This document shows, one piece after another, positions 26,394 to 36,279 of a stretch of 64,000 nucleotides of DNA; position 1 is the stretch's first letter; each line of letters begins with the position of its first letter. Source of the stretch: Leptospira limi. Lineage in GTDB: Bacteria; Spirochaetota; Leptospiria; Leptospirales; Leptospiraceae. Where the stretch lies: NCBI RefSeq assembly GCF_026151395.1, contig NZ_JAMQPV010000001.1, forward strand, positions 992,001-1,056,000, read 5' to 3'. The translations under genes and the position numbers were made by a program. The notes under the pieces were generated by a model that ran no database searches, was not told the origin of the DNA, and worked only from the letters and a program-made list of their open reading frames with translations.

Positions 26394-27269
26394 GTGAAAA
26401 AAATAAAATTACCATTTTACCTTCTTATTTTATTTTTCTTTTGGAGCTGCGGAAATGCACAAGAGGAAAGTATGTCCGTGGCATCGGAAGAGAGAAAAAT
26501 TGCGAGTGCCTCTGCAGAAAAAAAAGTAGCACCGAGTTCTCCTTCATTTGAAGAAAGTGCCGATTCCATTCCACAGATGAAGGAAACGACCATTGGGCCT
26601 GTTTTCCTTCCGATCCAAAATAACCAAGATCGTTTATTGGAATTCCAAGTGGATTTAAGTTACCAAACCTCGGATTTAATCAAAACCAGAAAGGATTTTT
26701 TGGTTTTTGTGAGTAAGTATGGATTTATTGAAAATAGTTCAGCGATGAATTCGGAATCACCCTATATGAATGTGAAAATGCACATTCGTTCTGACAAACT
26801 ATACGATGCATTATTGGAATTGGATACGTATGGGACATTACTTAGTGAGAATATAAGTACGATTGATCACACAGAAGGAATGGTTTGGGAGAAAATTAAA
26901 ACCAACCGAGAAAAAATTCGTTACCAAAGAAGGGTATCTGCCAATCACCAAACAACAGGTAACTCAAGGAATTGGTCTGCAATTGAAGAAGCAATTACGG
27001 AAAGTGAAAATGAGATCGACCAAACAGAACTTCAAGTATGGAAAATCAATGATAAAGTAAAATGGGCTACATTAAATGTCAGCTTTAGCATTCCCACTCC
27101 TGCTGACAAAATCATCGTACCCCAATACCAAAATGCATTTGTAGGAATTTTCAATTTGTTTTTAGAACTCACATATGTTTTGGTTTGGATGACTCCCGTT
27201 TTTGTATTGATAGGATTATTGTACTTTCCCTCTAGGAAAGTACTGAATTGGATGAGAAAAAAGAATTAA
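26394..27269 (+). CDS. DUF4349-domain lipoprotein
   Basis: 291 residues, GTG start, lipoprotein signal ending FFFWSC (Cys19). The mature protein has the DUF4349 layout: a beta-alpha domain (residues 70-170) with a helical coiled-coil insertion (WEKIKTNREKIRYQRR and IEEAITESENEIDQTE) and a C-terminal membrane anchor (about 253-278). Function of the family is not established. It precedes the cre system by 147 bases. Confidence 0.75.
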   Translation: MKKIKLPFYLLILFFFWSCGNAQEESMSVASEERKIASASAEKKVAPSSPSFEESADSIPQMKETTIGPVFLPIQNNQDRLLEFQVDLSYQTSDLIKTRKDFLVFVSKYGFIENSSAMNSESPYMNVKMHIRSDKLYDALLELDTYGTLLSENISTIDHTEGMVWEKIKTNREKIRYQRRVSANHQTTGNSRNWSAIEEAITESENEIDQTELQVWKINDKVKWATLNVSFSIPTPADKIIVPQYQNAFVGIFNLFLELTYVLVWMTPVFVLIGLLYFPSRKVLNWMRKKN

Positions 27270-27416
27270 CCAAACAGTTCATTCAGTTCCACAAGATTGT
27301 GAATTGATGTTAAATGCTTTTTTTGTTTTCGAATACTGATTGCATTTCTCACCAATATTGATTCACTATGTTTTGATTGTTTCCATTCATTCGAATGGGA
27401 ACTCATTTAATTTTCT

Positions 27417-28094
27417 ATGATCAAAATTTTACTCATCGAAGATGAACCAGGCATACAGGAGACCATTCAAATTACATTAGAGTCAGAGGGATTTTTACTG
27501 ACAATCGCATCCACTGGATCAGAAGGACTTAAAATGGTGACAGCTGAAATCTCAATTGTGATCTTGGACATTGGATTGCCTGACTTAAATGGTTTTGAAG
27601 TTCTAAAATTAATCCGTCAAAAATACCAAATCCCTGTGATATTTTTAACAGCTCGAAATTTCGAAATCGATAAAGTACTCGGATTGGAAATTGGAGCTGA
27701 TGATTATATAGTCAAACCATTTAGTCCAAGAGAACTTTTGGCAAGGATAAGAGCCATTCTTAGGCGAACACAAAATCCAGTCTCTAATGAACCGATCTCC
27801 AATCAAAAAATTAGAATCTCACTGGAGAAAAAACTAATTTATTTCAATGGAAATTCGCTGAATTTATCACCTTACGAATACAAAACGATGGAATTGTTTT
27901 TTAAGTGGCCTGGACGAATCTTTACGAGAGAAGAAATTATGGACAATGTTTGGACTGAACCTGAAGATAGTTTTGATCGTGCAGTGGATACTGTGATTAA
28001 AAATATTAGAGCTAGATTTAAAGAATTAGATCCGAATTTTGATCCAATAGAAACTAGAAGAGGTCAAGGATATGGATTAAAGGAAATCATATGA
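27417..28094 (+). CDS. creB: CreB-like response regulator
   Basis: 225 residues: receiver domain with phospho-acceptor Asp51 (VILDIGLPD), acidic pocket IEDE, Lys100 (YIVKPF), and an OmpR/PhoB winged helix at the C-terminus (LSPYEYKTMELFFKWPGRIFTREEIMDNVW). It is followed by a kinase gene whose natural ATG overlaps this stop as ATGA, and then by creD, which supports the cre assignment. CreBC in enteric bacteria responds to envelope and carbon stress; the stimulus here is unknown. Confidence 0.87.
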   Translation: MIKILLIEDEPGIQETIQITLESEGFLLTIASTGSEGLKMVTAEISIVILDIGLPDLNGFEVLKLIRQKYQIPVIFLTARNFEIDKVLGLEIGADDYIVKPFSPRELLARIRAILRRTQNPVSNEPISNQKIRISLEKKLIYFNGNSLNLSPYEYKTMELFFKWPGRIFTREEIMDNVWTEPEDSFDRAVDTVIKNIRARFKELDPNFDPIETRRGQGYGLKEII

Positions 28095-29538
28095 ATCTTT
28101 GGTTACGAATTATCATCAGTTTTTTTTTATCCTATCTATTGGTTTTTATTACTTAATCGATAAAACCGAAGAATCAATTCGTCCTCGTTATATGGAAACA
28201 ATCGAGGAATCATTAAACGACACAACTCATGTCCTTTCTGCAATTGTTGAAGAACAAATTAATGCAAATCCGAACGAAAGGTACCATCTTAAATCTTTAG
28301 CTGAATCATTATTTAGAAAACCATTTCAAAATGTGCGGAATCGTAATTTTGAAGCAAAAATTTATTCATTATTAAAAACAAATGCAGATCTTCAAATGTA
28401 CATCACTGATGCAAAAGGAATCGTAATTTTTGATTCTGAAAGTTATCGTGAAGGTCTAGATTATTCCAAATACAATGACGTTTATTTAACGTTAAAAGGA
28501 AAATATGGAGTTAGATCCAGTAAAATGATCGAAACTGAAAAAGAAGGAGCATTGTTCATTGCCTCTCCCATTCGGTTTCAAAATCAGATTATTGGTGTTT
28601 TAACGGTCATCAAACCGAAAATAGGTGTCATTCCATTCATCGAGGAAGCAAAACATAAATTTTGGCGAATCTCCTTAATCGTAGCTTCATCCATTGCGAT
28701 TGTATTTAGTATGCTTGCTTATATCAGTTTTCGACCCATTTTGCGTTTGTCTAAATACATTACAGCCTTACGAAATAAGGAGAAAAAACCGTTTCCAAAA
28801 TTAGGAATGAAAGAACTAAACGAATTGGGAAAGGAAGTTGACCAACTAGTAGTCGAGTTGGAAGGAAAAAAATATGTAGAATCATATGTGCAGACATTAA
28901 CTCATGAAGTGAAAAGTCCTTTGTCTTCTATACTTGCAGCAGTAGAATTAATACACTCGCATCCAAATGAGATAGAACGACTAACAAACACAATTGATTC
29001 TGAGGCGAAACGGATCCAAAATCTTATCGATCAATTATTAGAATTATCTTCTTTAGAAGGGAAAAATTCAATCGAATTAAATGACACTATTGATTTAGGT
29101 TCATTTTTAAATGAAATATTGTTCCGATTTGAAATTGAATTGGAAAGAAAATCCTTATCAGTGAAAAAAATATTTCCAGAAGGTTCGGTAATGATTAAAG
29201 GAAATCAAAACTACCTAAGGATGGCCATTGAAAACATCATCCGTAACTCAATTGAATTTGCAAATCCGAGCGATTTGATTACGATCCAATTAGAATCTAT
29301 CTCTCATTCCCAAGCTAAATTAATCATTTCTGACCAAGGTCAATTGATTCCTGAATATGCTTTAACAAAGGTTACGGATAAATTTTTTTCCTTACCTAGG
29401 CCAATTGGTCAGAGAAAAAGTTCTGGCCTTGGGTTAAGCATCGTAAAAGAAATTTTAGATTTTCATAAAGCAGAATTGAAGATACAAAATAGAACACCCA
29501 AGGGAGTGGAAGTGAGCATTTTGTTCCAAAAATCGTAG
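28091..29538 (+). CDS. creC: CreC-like sensor histidine kinase, 1-base frameshift near start
   Basis: The ATG at 28091 overlaps the creB stop (ATGA) and reads MNLWLRIIISFF..., but stops after 21 codons. The rest lies in another frame, open from 28099 (TTG). Adding one T to the T9 run at 28120-28128 joins both parts into MNLWLRIIISFFFILSIGFYYLI, a normal CreC N-terminal anchor. Domains: anchor, periplasmic sensor (about 40-200), second membrane helix, HAMP-like linker, HisKA with His at codon 269 of the downstream frame (LTHEVKSPLSS), and HATPase with N box (ENIIRNS), G1 (ISDQG) and G2 (GLGLSIVKEI). Either a sequencing error, phase variation at the T tract, or a disabled kinase. Confidence 0.8.
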
Positions 29539-29613
29539 TCCTCACACAATCCTCACATTGTCATCATAATTAGCTCACCAATTTCATTTACAGTAAATCT
29601 GTAGGAGTTTTGT

Positions 29614-30945
29614 ATGAGCAAACTAATTTCGTCTATCAATTTACGTCTTATGATCCTCGGTGTGATGATCATATTATTTATCATTCCCCTTTCTATGGTC
29701 GGTTCCTTAATCGAAGAAAGAAATCAATCTAGAATAGATGCAGTTACTGAAGTAGGAGAGAAGTGGAGTCAAAACCAAACATTCCTCGGACCAATTTTAG
29801 TCATCCCATATAACATACGGATTCCAAAGTCAGGGAACGCACAATCCAAAGAAAAGTGGGATTATATTACAGAGTATGCTTATTTTCTACCCGAAGATCT
29901 TGGATACCAAGTGGGTATGGTAACCGAAGAAAGACAAAGAGGGATTTATCATATTCCACTTTATACAAGTAAAATCAATGTTAAGGGAAAGTTTTCGCCA
30001 GTTAAATCAACTGATTTTCCATTAGATACAACATATATTTATTGGGATGATGCTAGAATCATTGTTTCAGTAACCGACTTAAAAGGATTAGGTGGTGACT
30101 TGAAACTAACTTGGAATGGCAAAGAGAAAACATTTACACCAGGCACAAAATCAAACTTTTTTCCTTCGGGAATGAGCCTTCCGATTCCTTTGGAGGAGAA
30201 TGAAGGGAATTCCGTTTTTAATATGGATGTTTCCTTAAAAGGATCTGATACATTCTCAATCATTCCGATTGGAAAAAAAACAAAAATGATGATGGAATCG
30301 AATTGGAGAGATCCTTCTTTCAATGGAAATATATTGCCAGTTGATCGAGAAATTTTTGATGGTGGTTTTCGTTCTCTTTGGGAAACTTCTTATTTTTCTC
30401 GTTCGTTTCCGCAAGTGATTCATTCCTTAGATGATTCGATCCTTAACTCAATTCATAACTCTGCATTTGGAGTTAGTCTATTGATTCCGGTAGATCATTA
30501 TTTAAAATTAGAAAGATCAGTAAAGTATGGATTACTTTTTATCGTCACAAGTTTCACACTATTTTTTCTCATGGAAGTGTTCGGTGGTATCTTATTACAT
30601 CCAATTCAATATGTTTTAATTGGATGTGCAATGGTTATTTTTTATGTTCTCAATCTATCCTTATCGGAACATATCGGATACTTCGTTGCTTACATGATCT
30701 CTTCTCTCTCTGTGACTATATTAATTGGTTATTATGCAATCCATGCTTTAAAGAATAAGAAAAAAGGGATTTTGACAGGAATATATTATCTCTTTTTATA
30801 TTCATTTTTGTATATCATATTGGCATCAGAAGACCAGGCATTGTTACTTGGCTCAATTACATTGTTTATGATATTAGCGCTTGTAATGCATTTTACGAGA
30901 AAAGTAAATTGGTATCAATTCGGTATGAACTTAGAAACTAAATAG
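29614..30945 (+). CDS. creD: CreD-like inner-membrane protein
   Basis: 443 residues. The N-terminal helix (LRLMILGVMIILFIIPLSMVGSLI) and the segment NQTFLGPILVIPY are typical of CreD, followed by a large periplasmic domain and five or six membrane helices in residues 300-440 (LLFIVTSFTLFFLMEVFGG is conserved). CreD is a cre-regulated membrane protein; its gene follows creC by 75 bases. No catalytic function is known. Confidence 0.88.
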   Translation: MSKLISSINLRLMILGVMIILFIIPLSMVGSLIEERNQSRIDAVTEVGEKWSQNQTFLGPILVIPYNIRIPKSGNAQSKEKWDYITEYAYFLPEDLGYQVGMVTEERQRGIYHIPLYTSKINVKGKFSPVKSTDFPLDTTYIYWDDARIIVSVTDLKGLGGDLKLTWNGKEKTFTPGTKSNFFPSGMSLPIPLEENEGNSVFNMDVSLKGSDTFSIIPIGKKTKMMMESNWRDPSFNGNILPVDREIFDGGFRSLWETSYFSRSFPQVIHSLDDSILNSIHNSAFGVSLLIPVDHYLKLERSVKYGLLFIVTSFTLFFLMEVFGGILLHPIQYVLIGCAMVIFYVLNLSLSEHIGYFVAYMISSLSVTILIGYYAIHALKNKKKGILTGIYYLFLYSFLYIILASEDQALLLGSITLFMILALVMHFTRKVNWYQFGMNLETK

Positions 30946-30949
30946 ATCT

Positions 30950-30992
30950 AATAAACTCTGTAGTGAATTTTAAATTTACTGCAGAGTTTATT
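30950..30992. terminator. bidirectional rho-independent terminator
   Basis: Long hairpin AATAAACTCTG...CAGAGTTTATT with further inner pairing (AGT-AATTT with AAATT-ACT), followed by TTTT on the plus side. It separates creD from the convergent AraC gene, and overlaps that gene's stop codon. Confidence 0.8.
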
Positions 30993-31848
30993 TTAATGAT
31001 TCTAGATATTTTTCGGGACTCAGTCCTATCATTTTTTTAAACATTCGGTTGAAGTGAGCTTGGTCAAAAAAACCAAATTCATTTGCAAAATCAGCGAAAT
31101 GAATCGAATTATCTTTTTCTAACCGTTCCGCTATTTCTTGCATTCTAAACTGTTGGATTATCCATTTTGGACTTACACCTATATATTCACGAAATAACCT
31201 TTGTAAAGTACGGATTTGAATAGAATGTGCTTTCGAAATTTGTTCAACGGATAGGATTGAGTTATTCGACTTTATAGCATCAATCATATGATTTAAGTCC
31301 TCAATTTCTGATTCTTTCTTCAATGATTTATTTTGAATCCAAGATTCGAAAAGTTCAATCTTTGACTTATCATCTGTTGTTTTACAAAGTTTCGCTTCCA
31401 TTTTTATATCTTCTTTAAGATTGAATAACGAAATGAAAGGAATCCTTTTATTGGTTAACTTTGCAATTTTATCCAAGTAAACTGGATAAAAACCACCAGG
31501 TTTAAATTTAATACCAAATACCGATCCTTTACCACTCAATGAAATCGTAAATTTTTTTTGCTGAACTCCATAAACAATCGAGTTTCTCTTTTCGAAAACA
31601 ATATGAACACTTGGATAAGGAAGTGTTTCCGCAACGTAAGTTTCATTTTTTGGTAAATCCCATTGAACGCTCCAAAAATGTTCAATGAAGTAAAGTAAAG
31701 ATTCGTTGGGAAAATATCGATGGTGGATTGTGTTGGAATGAGTTTTTTTCTGACGTAAAACACCTTTTGTTGGTAAACCTTTATCGCGCTCCATGAAACA
31801 AATTTCAATTTTTGACGTGTTTTTACAATTCAAAACTTCTTTTAACAT
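30988..31848 (-). CDS. AraC-family transcriptional regulator
   Basis: 286 residues. The N-terminal part (residues about 40-165) looks like the DUF6597 effector domain (HRYFPNESLLYFIEHFWSV, ETLPYPSVHIVFE, GSVFGIKFKPGGF). The C-terminus has two helix-turn-helix motifs: VEQISKAHSIQIRTLQRLFREYIGVSPK and FADFANEFGFFDQAHFNRMFKKMIGLSPEKY. It is divergent from an SRPBCC gene 24 bases away, so it may regulate it. An alternative start is at 31794. Confidence 0.85.
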   Translation of the reverse strand: MLKEVLNCKNTSKIEICFMERDKGLPTKGVLRQKKTHSNTIHHRYFPNESLLYFIEHFWSVQWDLPKNETYVAETLPYPSVHIVFEKRNSIVYGVQQKKFTISLSGKGSVFGIKFKPGGFYPVYLDKIAKLTNKRIPFISLFNLKEDIKMEAKLCKTTDDKSKIELFESWIQNKSLKKESEIEDLNHMIDAIKSNNSILSVEQISKAHSIQIRTLQRLFREYIGVSPKWIIQQFRMQEIAERLEKDNSIHFADFANEFGFFDQAHFNRMFKKMIGLSPEKYLESLK

Positions 31849-31872
31849 TTATACTAAAAAAAAAGGATACAA

Positions 31873-32328
31873 ATGAAACTTATGCCATCAATTAATCAAA
31901 CCTTAAAAATTGAATTCAATATATTCATCCATTCTAATGTAAAGAAAATTTGGAACTTACTTGTGACACCAGATTCCATTAAAGAATATTTATATGGAAC
32001 TGAAACAATTTCCAATTGGACAATTGGTAGTGATATTCGGTTCAAAGGAGAGTGGGATGGTAAAACATACGAAGACAAAGGAACAATTTTGAATTTAGAG
32101 TTTCAAAAAGAATTAAAGTATACCTATTTATCAAGTTTCTCCGGAATGCCTGACCTACCCGAAAATTATTCAGTCATTGCAATGAATCTGGTGGAGAAAA
32201 AGGAAGGTGTCGTATTACGTCTTTGCCAAACTGGATTTTTTTCTGAAGAACAACAAAAACACTCTGAGGAAAATTGGAGGGAAATATTAGAAAAAATAAG
32301 AATGCTTGCTGAAGATAGAAGTGTCTGA
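31873..32328 (+). CDS. SRPBCC (AHSA1-like) domain protein
   Basis: 151 residues, AAGGA ribosome-binding site five bases before ATG. START/AHSA1-type fold: the N-terminal strand (FNIFIHSNVKKIWNLLVTPDSIKEYLYG), mid segment WTIGSDIRFKGEWDGKTYEDKG and a long C-terminal helix (EENWREILEKIRMLAE). Such proteins bind small hydrophobic ligands or act as co-chaperones. It is divergent from an AraC regulator, a common pairing. Confidence 0.8.
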   Translation: MKLMPSINQTLKIEFNIFIHSNVKKIWNLLVTPDSIKEYLYGTETISNWTIGSDIRFKGEWDGKTYEDKGTILNLEFQKELKYTYLSSFSGMPDLPENYSVIAMNLVEKKEGVVLRLCQTGFFSEEQQKHSEENWREILEKIRMLAEDRSV

Positions 32329-32451
32329 TGCTCGCAAATTTCCTACGTTTTCAAATCTATATGTCACTAAAAACTCAAATTTGATTAAAAATTGATACTC
32401 ATATTTTGAATTCGTATGGATTCTTAATTTTTTACTCGTCTTTATAGGAGT

Positions 32452-35211
32452 ATGCACTCTTTAGAAGATAAGATGAGTTATTTTTTTCGGAAAATAGGTG
32501 CATTTTTATTTGTCTTTGTAGTTTATTTTACTTCAGGAAAACTTAGTTTATATCTATCTTCGATTGATGGATACAGCACTCCAGTTTGGCCACCAGCAGG
32601 TTTTGCACTTGGTTTTATCTTAATTTTTGGTAATCGAATTTGGATTGCTCTTTTTTTAGCAGCATATTTTACTAACACACAATTTTTTGATCCAGATTTC
32701 AGCTGGTTCCAAACTATCACAAAAAATCCTCAAAATGTTTTTATTTCGATTGGGAATTCCATCTCTGCATTGTTTGGTGGCTATTTGCTTAAAAAATATT
32801 CTGACTCAAAATTGAATATTTTTTCAGTTAGGGATCTATTATCTTTTTTTATTTTAGCCGGCCCATCAGCAGCGATTGTGTCTTCCCTTATAGGTAGCTT
32901 TTCATTATTGGCTTTTGGTATTATTTATAATGATTTTTTGTTCCAAACTTGGTTTACATGGTGGTTAGGTGATTCAATTGGAATCATCATCTTTACTCCC
33001 ATTCTAATTTTGACTCACAAATGGTTATCAAAAGAAGAAACAGGAATGCGTTTGGTTCTATTTACTTCTGCCACAATGGGTACATTTATTCTCACACTTA
33101 CAATTTTTTTTGTAACAAGAGATTGGGAAAAAGAATTTATCCAATACAGAATTAAGTCCGACGGACAAATTATATCGTCAGAGATAGAAAACCGTATATT
33201 GGAAAATTTGCGAGTTGTTAAGTCATTAGGATCCTTTATTGGCCTTCAAAAGAACATGAGTAAAAATGATTTTGATACATATGCAAAGTCAATATTAGAT
33301 GAAACAGAAAGTGTTTCTGCATTATCATGGAATGTTCTATTACCAAATGCAAAACGTATCGAATATGAATCAAAGTTAAAGTTTGATTACCCTGGTTCGA
33401 TTGGAATTAAATTTAAGGAAGGAAATGAATACAAACTTTCTCCAACGAAAGAAAAATATATTTTTGTTCGTTATATTTATCCAATCCAAGGAAACAATTC
33501 TGCAGTAGGATTTGATGTATTTTCAAATCCAATTCGAAAAAAGGCCTTATTAAAAGCAATGGAATCTAATAAATTAGAGATCACTGGGAAAATTAATTTA
33601 GTTCAAGATAATATTGATAAGACTGGTTTTTTAGTTTTTTATCCATTAAAAAGAAGCAGTGGTGAATATGGTTTCGCCACCGCTGTGATCAAAATCAAAT
33701 CTATTATTAAAAAATCTTTAATTGGAAGTGATCAAAATAATCTTTGTGTGCAAATATTAGAAAGTGATGATGAACATACAAATGAAGTATATAATAACAA
33801 TTGTATTGCTTCGCAGGAGAAAATATTCTCAGATTTTTCTCATAGTCATAATATGAAAATCGGAAGTCATCTGCTGACATTTCGAATTGTTGCTACAAAA
33901 GAATATTTTGAGAAAAACTTAACTAACGCTTCTAGATTTATACTCATAATCTCTTCTTTATTAACAGGACTCCTTGGAATACTTATGCTCATTATTCTTG
34001 GCAAAGAAAAGAACATCCAAGAAATTGTTGAGAAACGAACTTTCGAATTGGAAAAAGCAAACCGTGTAAAGTCAGAGTTTCTCGCAAACATGAGTCATGA
34101 AATTCGCACTCCAATGAATGGTGTTTTGGGAATGTTAACTTTATTAGAAGAAACCAATGTAGATCTGGAACAAAAGGATTATTTGGATAACGCTAAAAAG
34201 TCTGTTCTATCACTTTTGACAATCATCAATGATATATTGGATGTATCCAAGTTAGAAAATCATAAATTAGAAATTATCCCAACTGAAACAAACGTCTATA
34301 AACTTTGCAGAGACATACAGTTACTGTTTCAGTCTGATGTAATAGAAAAAAATCTAAAATTTAATTTAGATTTTATGATCGAAGATAAAAATTTACATAT
34401 TTTAGTCGATGAAAATCGATTGAGACAAGTATTAAACAATTTGATTAGTAATTCGTTAAAATTTACTCCAAGTGGAATCATTACATTAGCAGTCAAATTA
34501 GATCCAAGTCGAAAGTTTATCGAATTTTGTGTTCACGATACCGGAATAGGAATTTCAGATGAGAATATAAAAAGATTGTTTGATCGATTCGTTCAATTGG
34601 AAGATGCAAGAACTAAACGATTTGAAGGTGCTGGGTTAGGTTTATACATTTCAAAACAGTTAGTCAATTTGATGGGCGGAGAAATCAAAGTTGATAGTAT
34701 TTTGAATATTGGATCTACGTTTAAGTTTACGATTCCATTCCACCAAGTATCTGTTCCTAAACAATTCATTCCTCGAATAGAATCACCTGAGACATTTAAT
34801 TTAAAAAACATTAACGTTCTTGTTGCTGAAGATAATCTCTTGAATCAGAAATTTGTTAGAAAGGTCTTAGAGAAAGAAAAAGTTCATGTAACAATAGCTT
34901 CTAATGGAATTGAAACGATTCAACTTTTGGATGCATCTCTTGTCAGTGATAGTAAAAAATATGATCTTATACTTATGGATATTCAAATGCCAGAATTAGA
35001 TGGTTTGGAAACTACCAAACGTATCAGGAATCGTAAAGACGAATACCAAAGGGTGCCTATCATTGCATTAACTGCTAATAACATGGATTCACAGATACAA
35101 GAATACCTCGAAAATGGAATGGATGATTGTGTAAAAAAACCAATTATTCTATCTGAGTTACTCAATTCGATTTATAAAATATTTTCGAAATCAATTGAAT
35201 CCAAAATGTGA
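32452..35211 (+). CDS. hybrid sensor histidine kinase (MASE1-CHASE-HK-REC)
   Basis: 919 residues. An N-terminal multi-helix MASE1 sensor (about 10-225; SIDGYSTPVWPPAGFALGF is typical), a CHASE domain (about 235-480), one more helix (about 493-515), HisKA with His549 (NMSHEIRTPMNGV), HATPase (ENRLRQVLNNLISNSLKFT, HDTGIGIS, GAGLGLYIS) and a receiver with Asp843 (LILMDIQMPE). It probably signals to an unlinked response regulator by phosphorelay. The start is uncertain: AGGAG stands only one base before the first ATG, and a second ATG is at 32476. It is flanked by unrelated genes. Confidence 0.88.
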   Translation: MHSLEDKMSYFFRKIGAFLFVFVVYFTSGKLSLYLSSIDGYSTPVWPPAGFALGFILIFGNRIWIALFLAAYFTNTQFFDPDFSWFQTITKNPQNVFISIGNSISALFGGYLLKKYSDSKLNIFSVRDLLSFFILAGPSAAIVSSLIGSFSLLAFGIIYNDFLFQTWFTWWLGDSIGIIIFTPILILTHKWLSKEETGMRLVLFTSATMGTFILTLTIFFVTRDWEKEFIQYRIKSDGQIISSEIENRILENLRVVKSLGSFIGLQKNMSKNDFDTYAKSILDETESVSALSWNVLLPNAKRIEYESKLKFDYPGSIGIKFKEGNEYKLSPTKEKYIFVRYIYPIQGNNSAVGFDVFSNPIRKKALLKAMESNKLEITGKINLVQDNIDKTGFLVFYPLKRSSGEYGFATAVIKIKSIIKKSLIGSDQNNLCVQILESDDEHTNEVYNNNCIASQEKIFSDFSHSHNMKIGSHLLTFRIVATKEYFEKNLTNASRFILIISSLLTGLLGILMLIILGKEKNIQEIVEKRTFELEKANRVKSEFLANMSHEIRTPMNGVLGMLTLLEETNVDLEQKDYLDNAKKSVLSLLTIINDILDVSKLENHKLEIIPTETNVYKLCRDIQLLFQSDVIEKNLKFNLDFMIEDKNLHILVDENRLRQVLNNLISNSLKFTPSGIITLAVKLDPSRKFIEFCVHDTGIGISDENIKRLFDRFVQLEDARTKRFEGAGLGLYISKQLVNLMGGEIKVDSILNIGSTFKFTIPFHQVSVPKQFIPRIESPETFNLKNINVLVAEDNLLNQKFVRKVLEKEKVHVTIASNGIETIQLLDASLVSDSKKYDLILMDIQMPELDGLETTKRIRNRKDEYQRVPIIALTANNMDSQIQEYLENGMDDCVKKPIILSELLNSIYKIFSKSIESKM

Positions 35212-35249
35212 ATGAACATCAAAAAGCAATGACGGCGTAGTAGATTCAA

Positions 35250-36224
35250 TTATATTTCGGTTCGAATTCGTTGGTTTTCTTTTATGATATAATCTTCAAA
35301 TTCATTTTCATAAGATTTTACTTTTTCAGAAATTTGTTTTTTGGTTTGATAGAGTGTTGGATATTTTTGCAGTGAAAAGGTTTCGGGTTCAATCATCACT
35401 TCACTTTCCTTTTGTTCAATATCGTAAACTAGTTGGTCTAAAAGTAAATGATATGTGAAATAAAAAGCAATAATCTCCATTTTGTTATCATAGTCTTTTA
35501 AAGATTTAATGGAATCGAACTTTTCAATTAAGTTTTTTCCAATGTCATTCAATGAAGTAACTTTTTTCTCAATTGAATCTTTAGAATCTCTTATTTCGAG
35601 GAATGCGTGTAATAATGGTAAACTTGCAATTTGATTGATCAAAATGATTTTCGACAATTGTGTTTTTTCAAAATCATCCATTAAAAACTGTTCGAATTTT
35701 GTTAATTTGATTTTTTGAGAAACAAGGTAATTTTGAATGAACAATGATTCAATTGCATAGGCATCAGCTTCAAAAAGTGCCTTTACGATGCGATTATTTT
35801 TATAAAATAAAAAATACCGTTGGCTATTAAAAAAATCATAAGCATGTGTGAATTCGTGGACTAAGGCAGAATAGAATATACTTGGATTTTTCTCAAATTG
35901 ATCTAAAAAGTAAGTTCCTATGACAATTGCTGGTTTTTTATTTTCATTGTAAAAATCAACAAAACCCATAGCTGATAGATCTTGATTGCCATTGACATCG
36001 ATTAAAAATGTAATTTCACCTTTCATAGCTTGTCTTATTATAAAATTTACTTTCTGTTCAACAAGATCATGTTTTGTCGGCGAAGATTTAAATACAGTTT
36101 CAAATTGTGTGATTGCATTTCTTAAAATAGGTTCATAGTCAATGAGTGTTTTTGGTTTGGTTTCATCTCCCAAAATTATCGTTGGGAAAATAAATAGGAG
36201 TAATAGTAAGGAATATTGTTTCAT
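35250..36224 (-). CDS. exported putative zinc metallopeptidase
   Basis: 324 residues with signal peptide (cleavage near residue 19). Contains His123-Glu124-Phe-Thr-His127 (HEFTH, the HEXXH zinc motif), and an acidic stretch EADAYAIE (residues 152-159) about 25 residues later that could supply the third ligand. This layout suggests a gluzincin-like peptidase. The remainder is mostly helical. No named family was recognised. It is 55 bases from an exported protein gene upstream on the same strand. Confidence 0.6.
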   Translation of the reverse strand: MKQYSLLLLLFIFPTIILGDETKPKTLIDYEPILRNAITQFETVFKSSPTKHDLVEQKVNFIIRQAMKGEITFLIDVNGNQDLSAMGFVDFYNENKKPAIVIGTYFLDQFEKNPSIFYSALVHEFTHAYDFFNSQRYFLFYKNNRIVKALFEADAYAIESLFIQNYLVSQKIKLTKFEQFLMDDFEKTQLSKIILINQIASLPLLHAFLEIRDSKDSIEKKVTSLNDIGKNLIEKFDSIKSLKDYDNKMEIIAFYFTYHLLLDQLVYDIEQKESEVMIEPETFSLQKYPTLYQTKKQISEKVKSYENEFEDYIIKENQRIRTEI

Positions 36225-36279
36225 TTGATTTGCCTTGATTAATTGTTATTTGCTTGTTTAATCGGATTAACTTAAAAAT

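Noticed and set aside
28099..28130. TTG at 28099 as the true creC start
   Set aside because: It lacks a ribosome-binding site and gives a poorer first helix. The ATG at 28091 overlaps the creB stop as ATGA, which is the usual coupled arrangement, so a frameshift is more likely.
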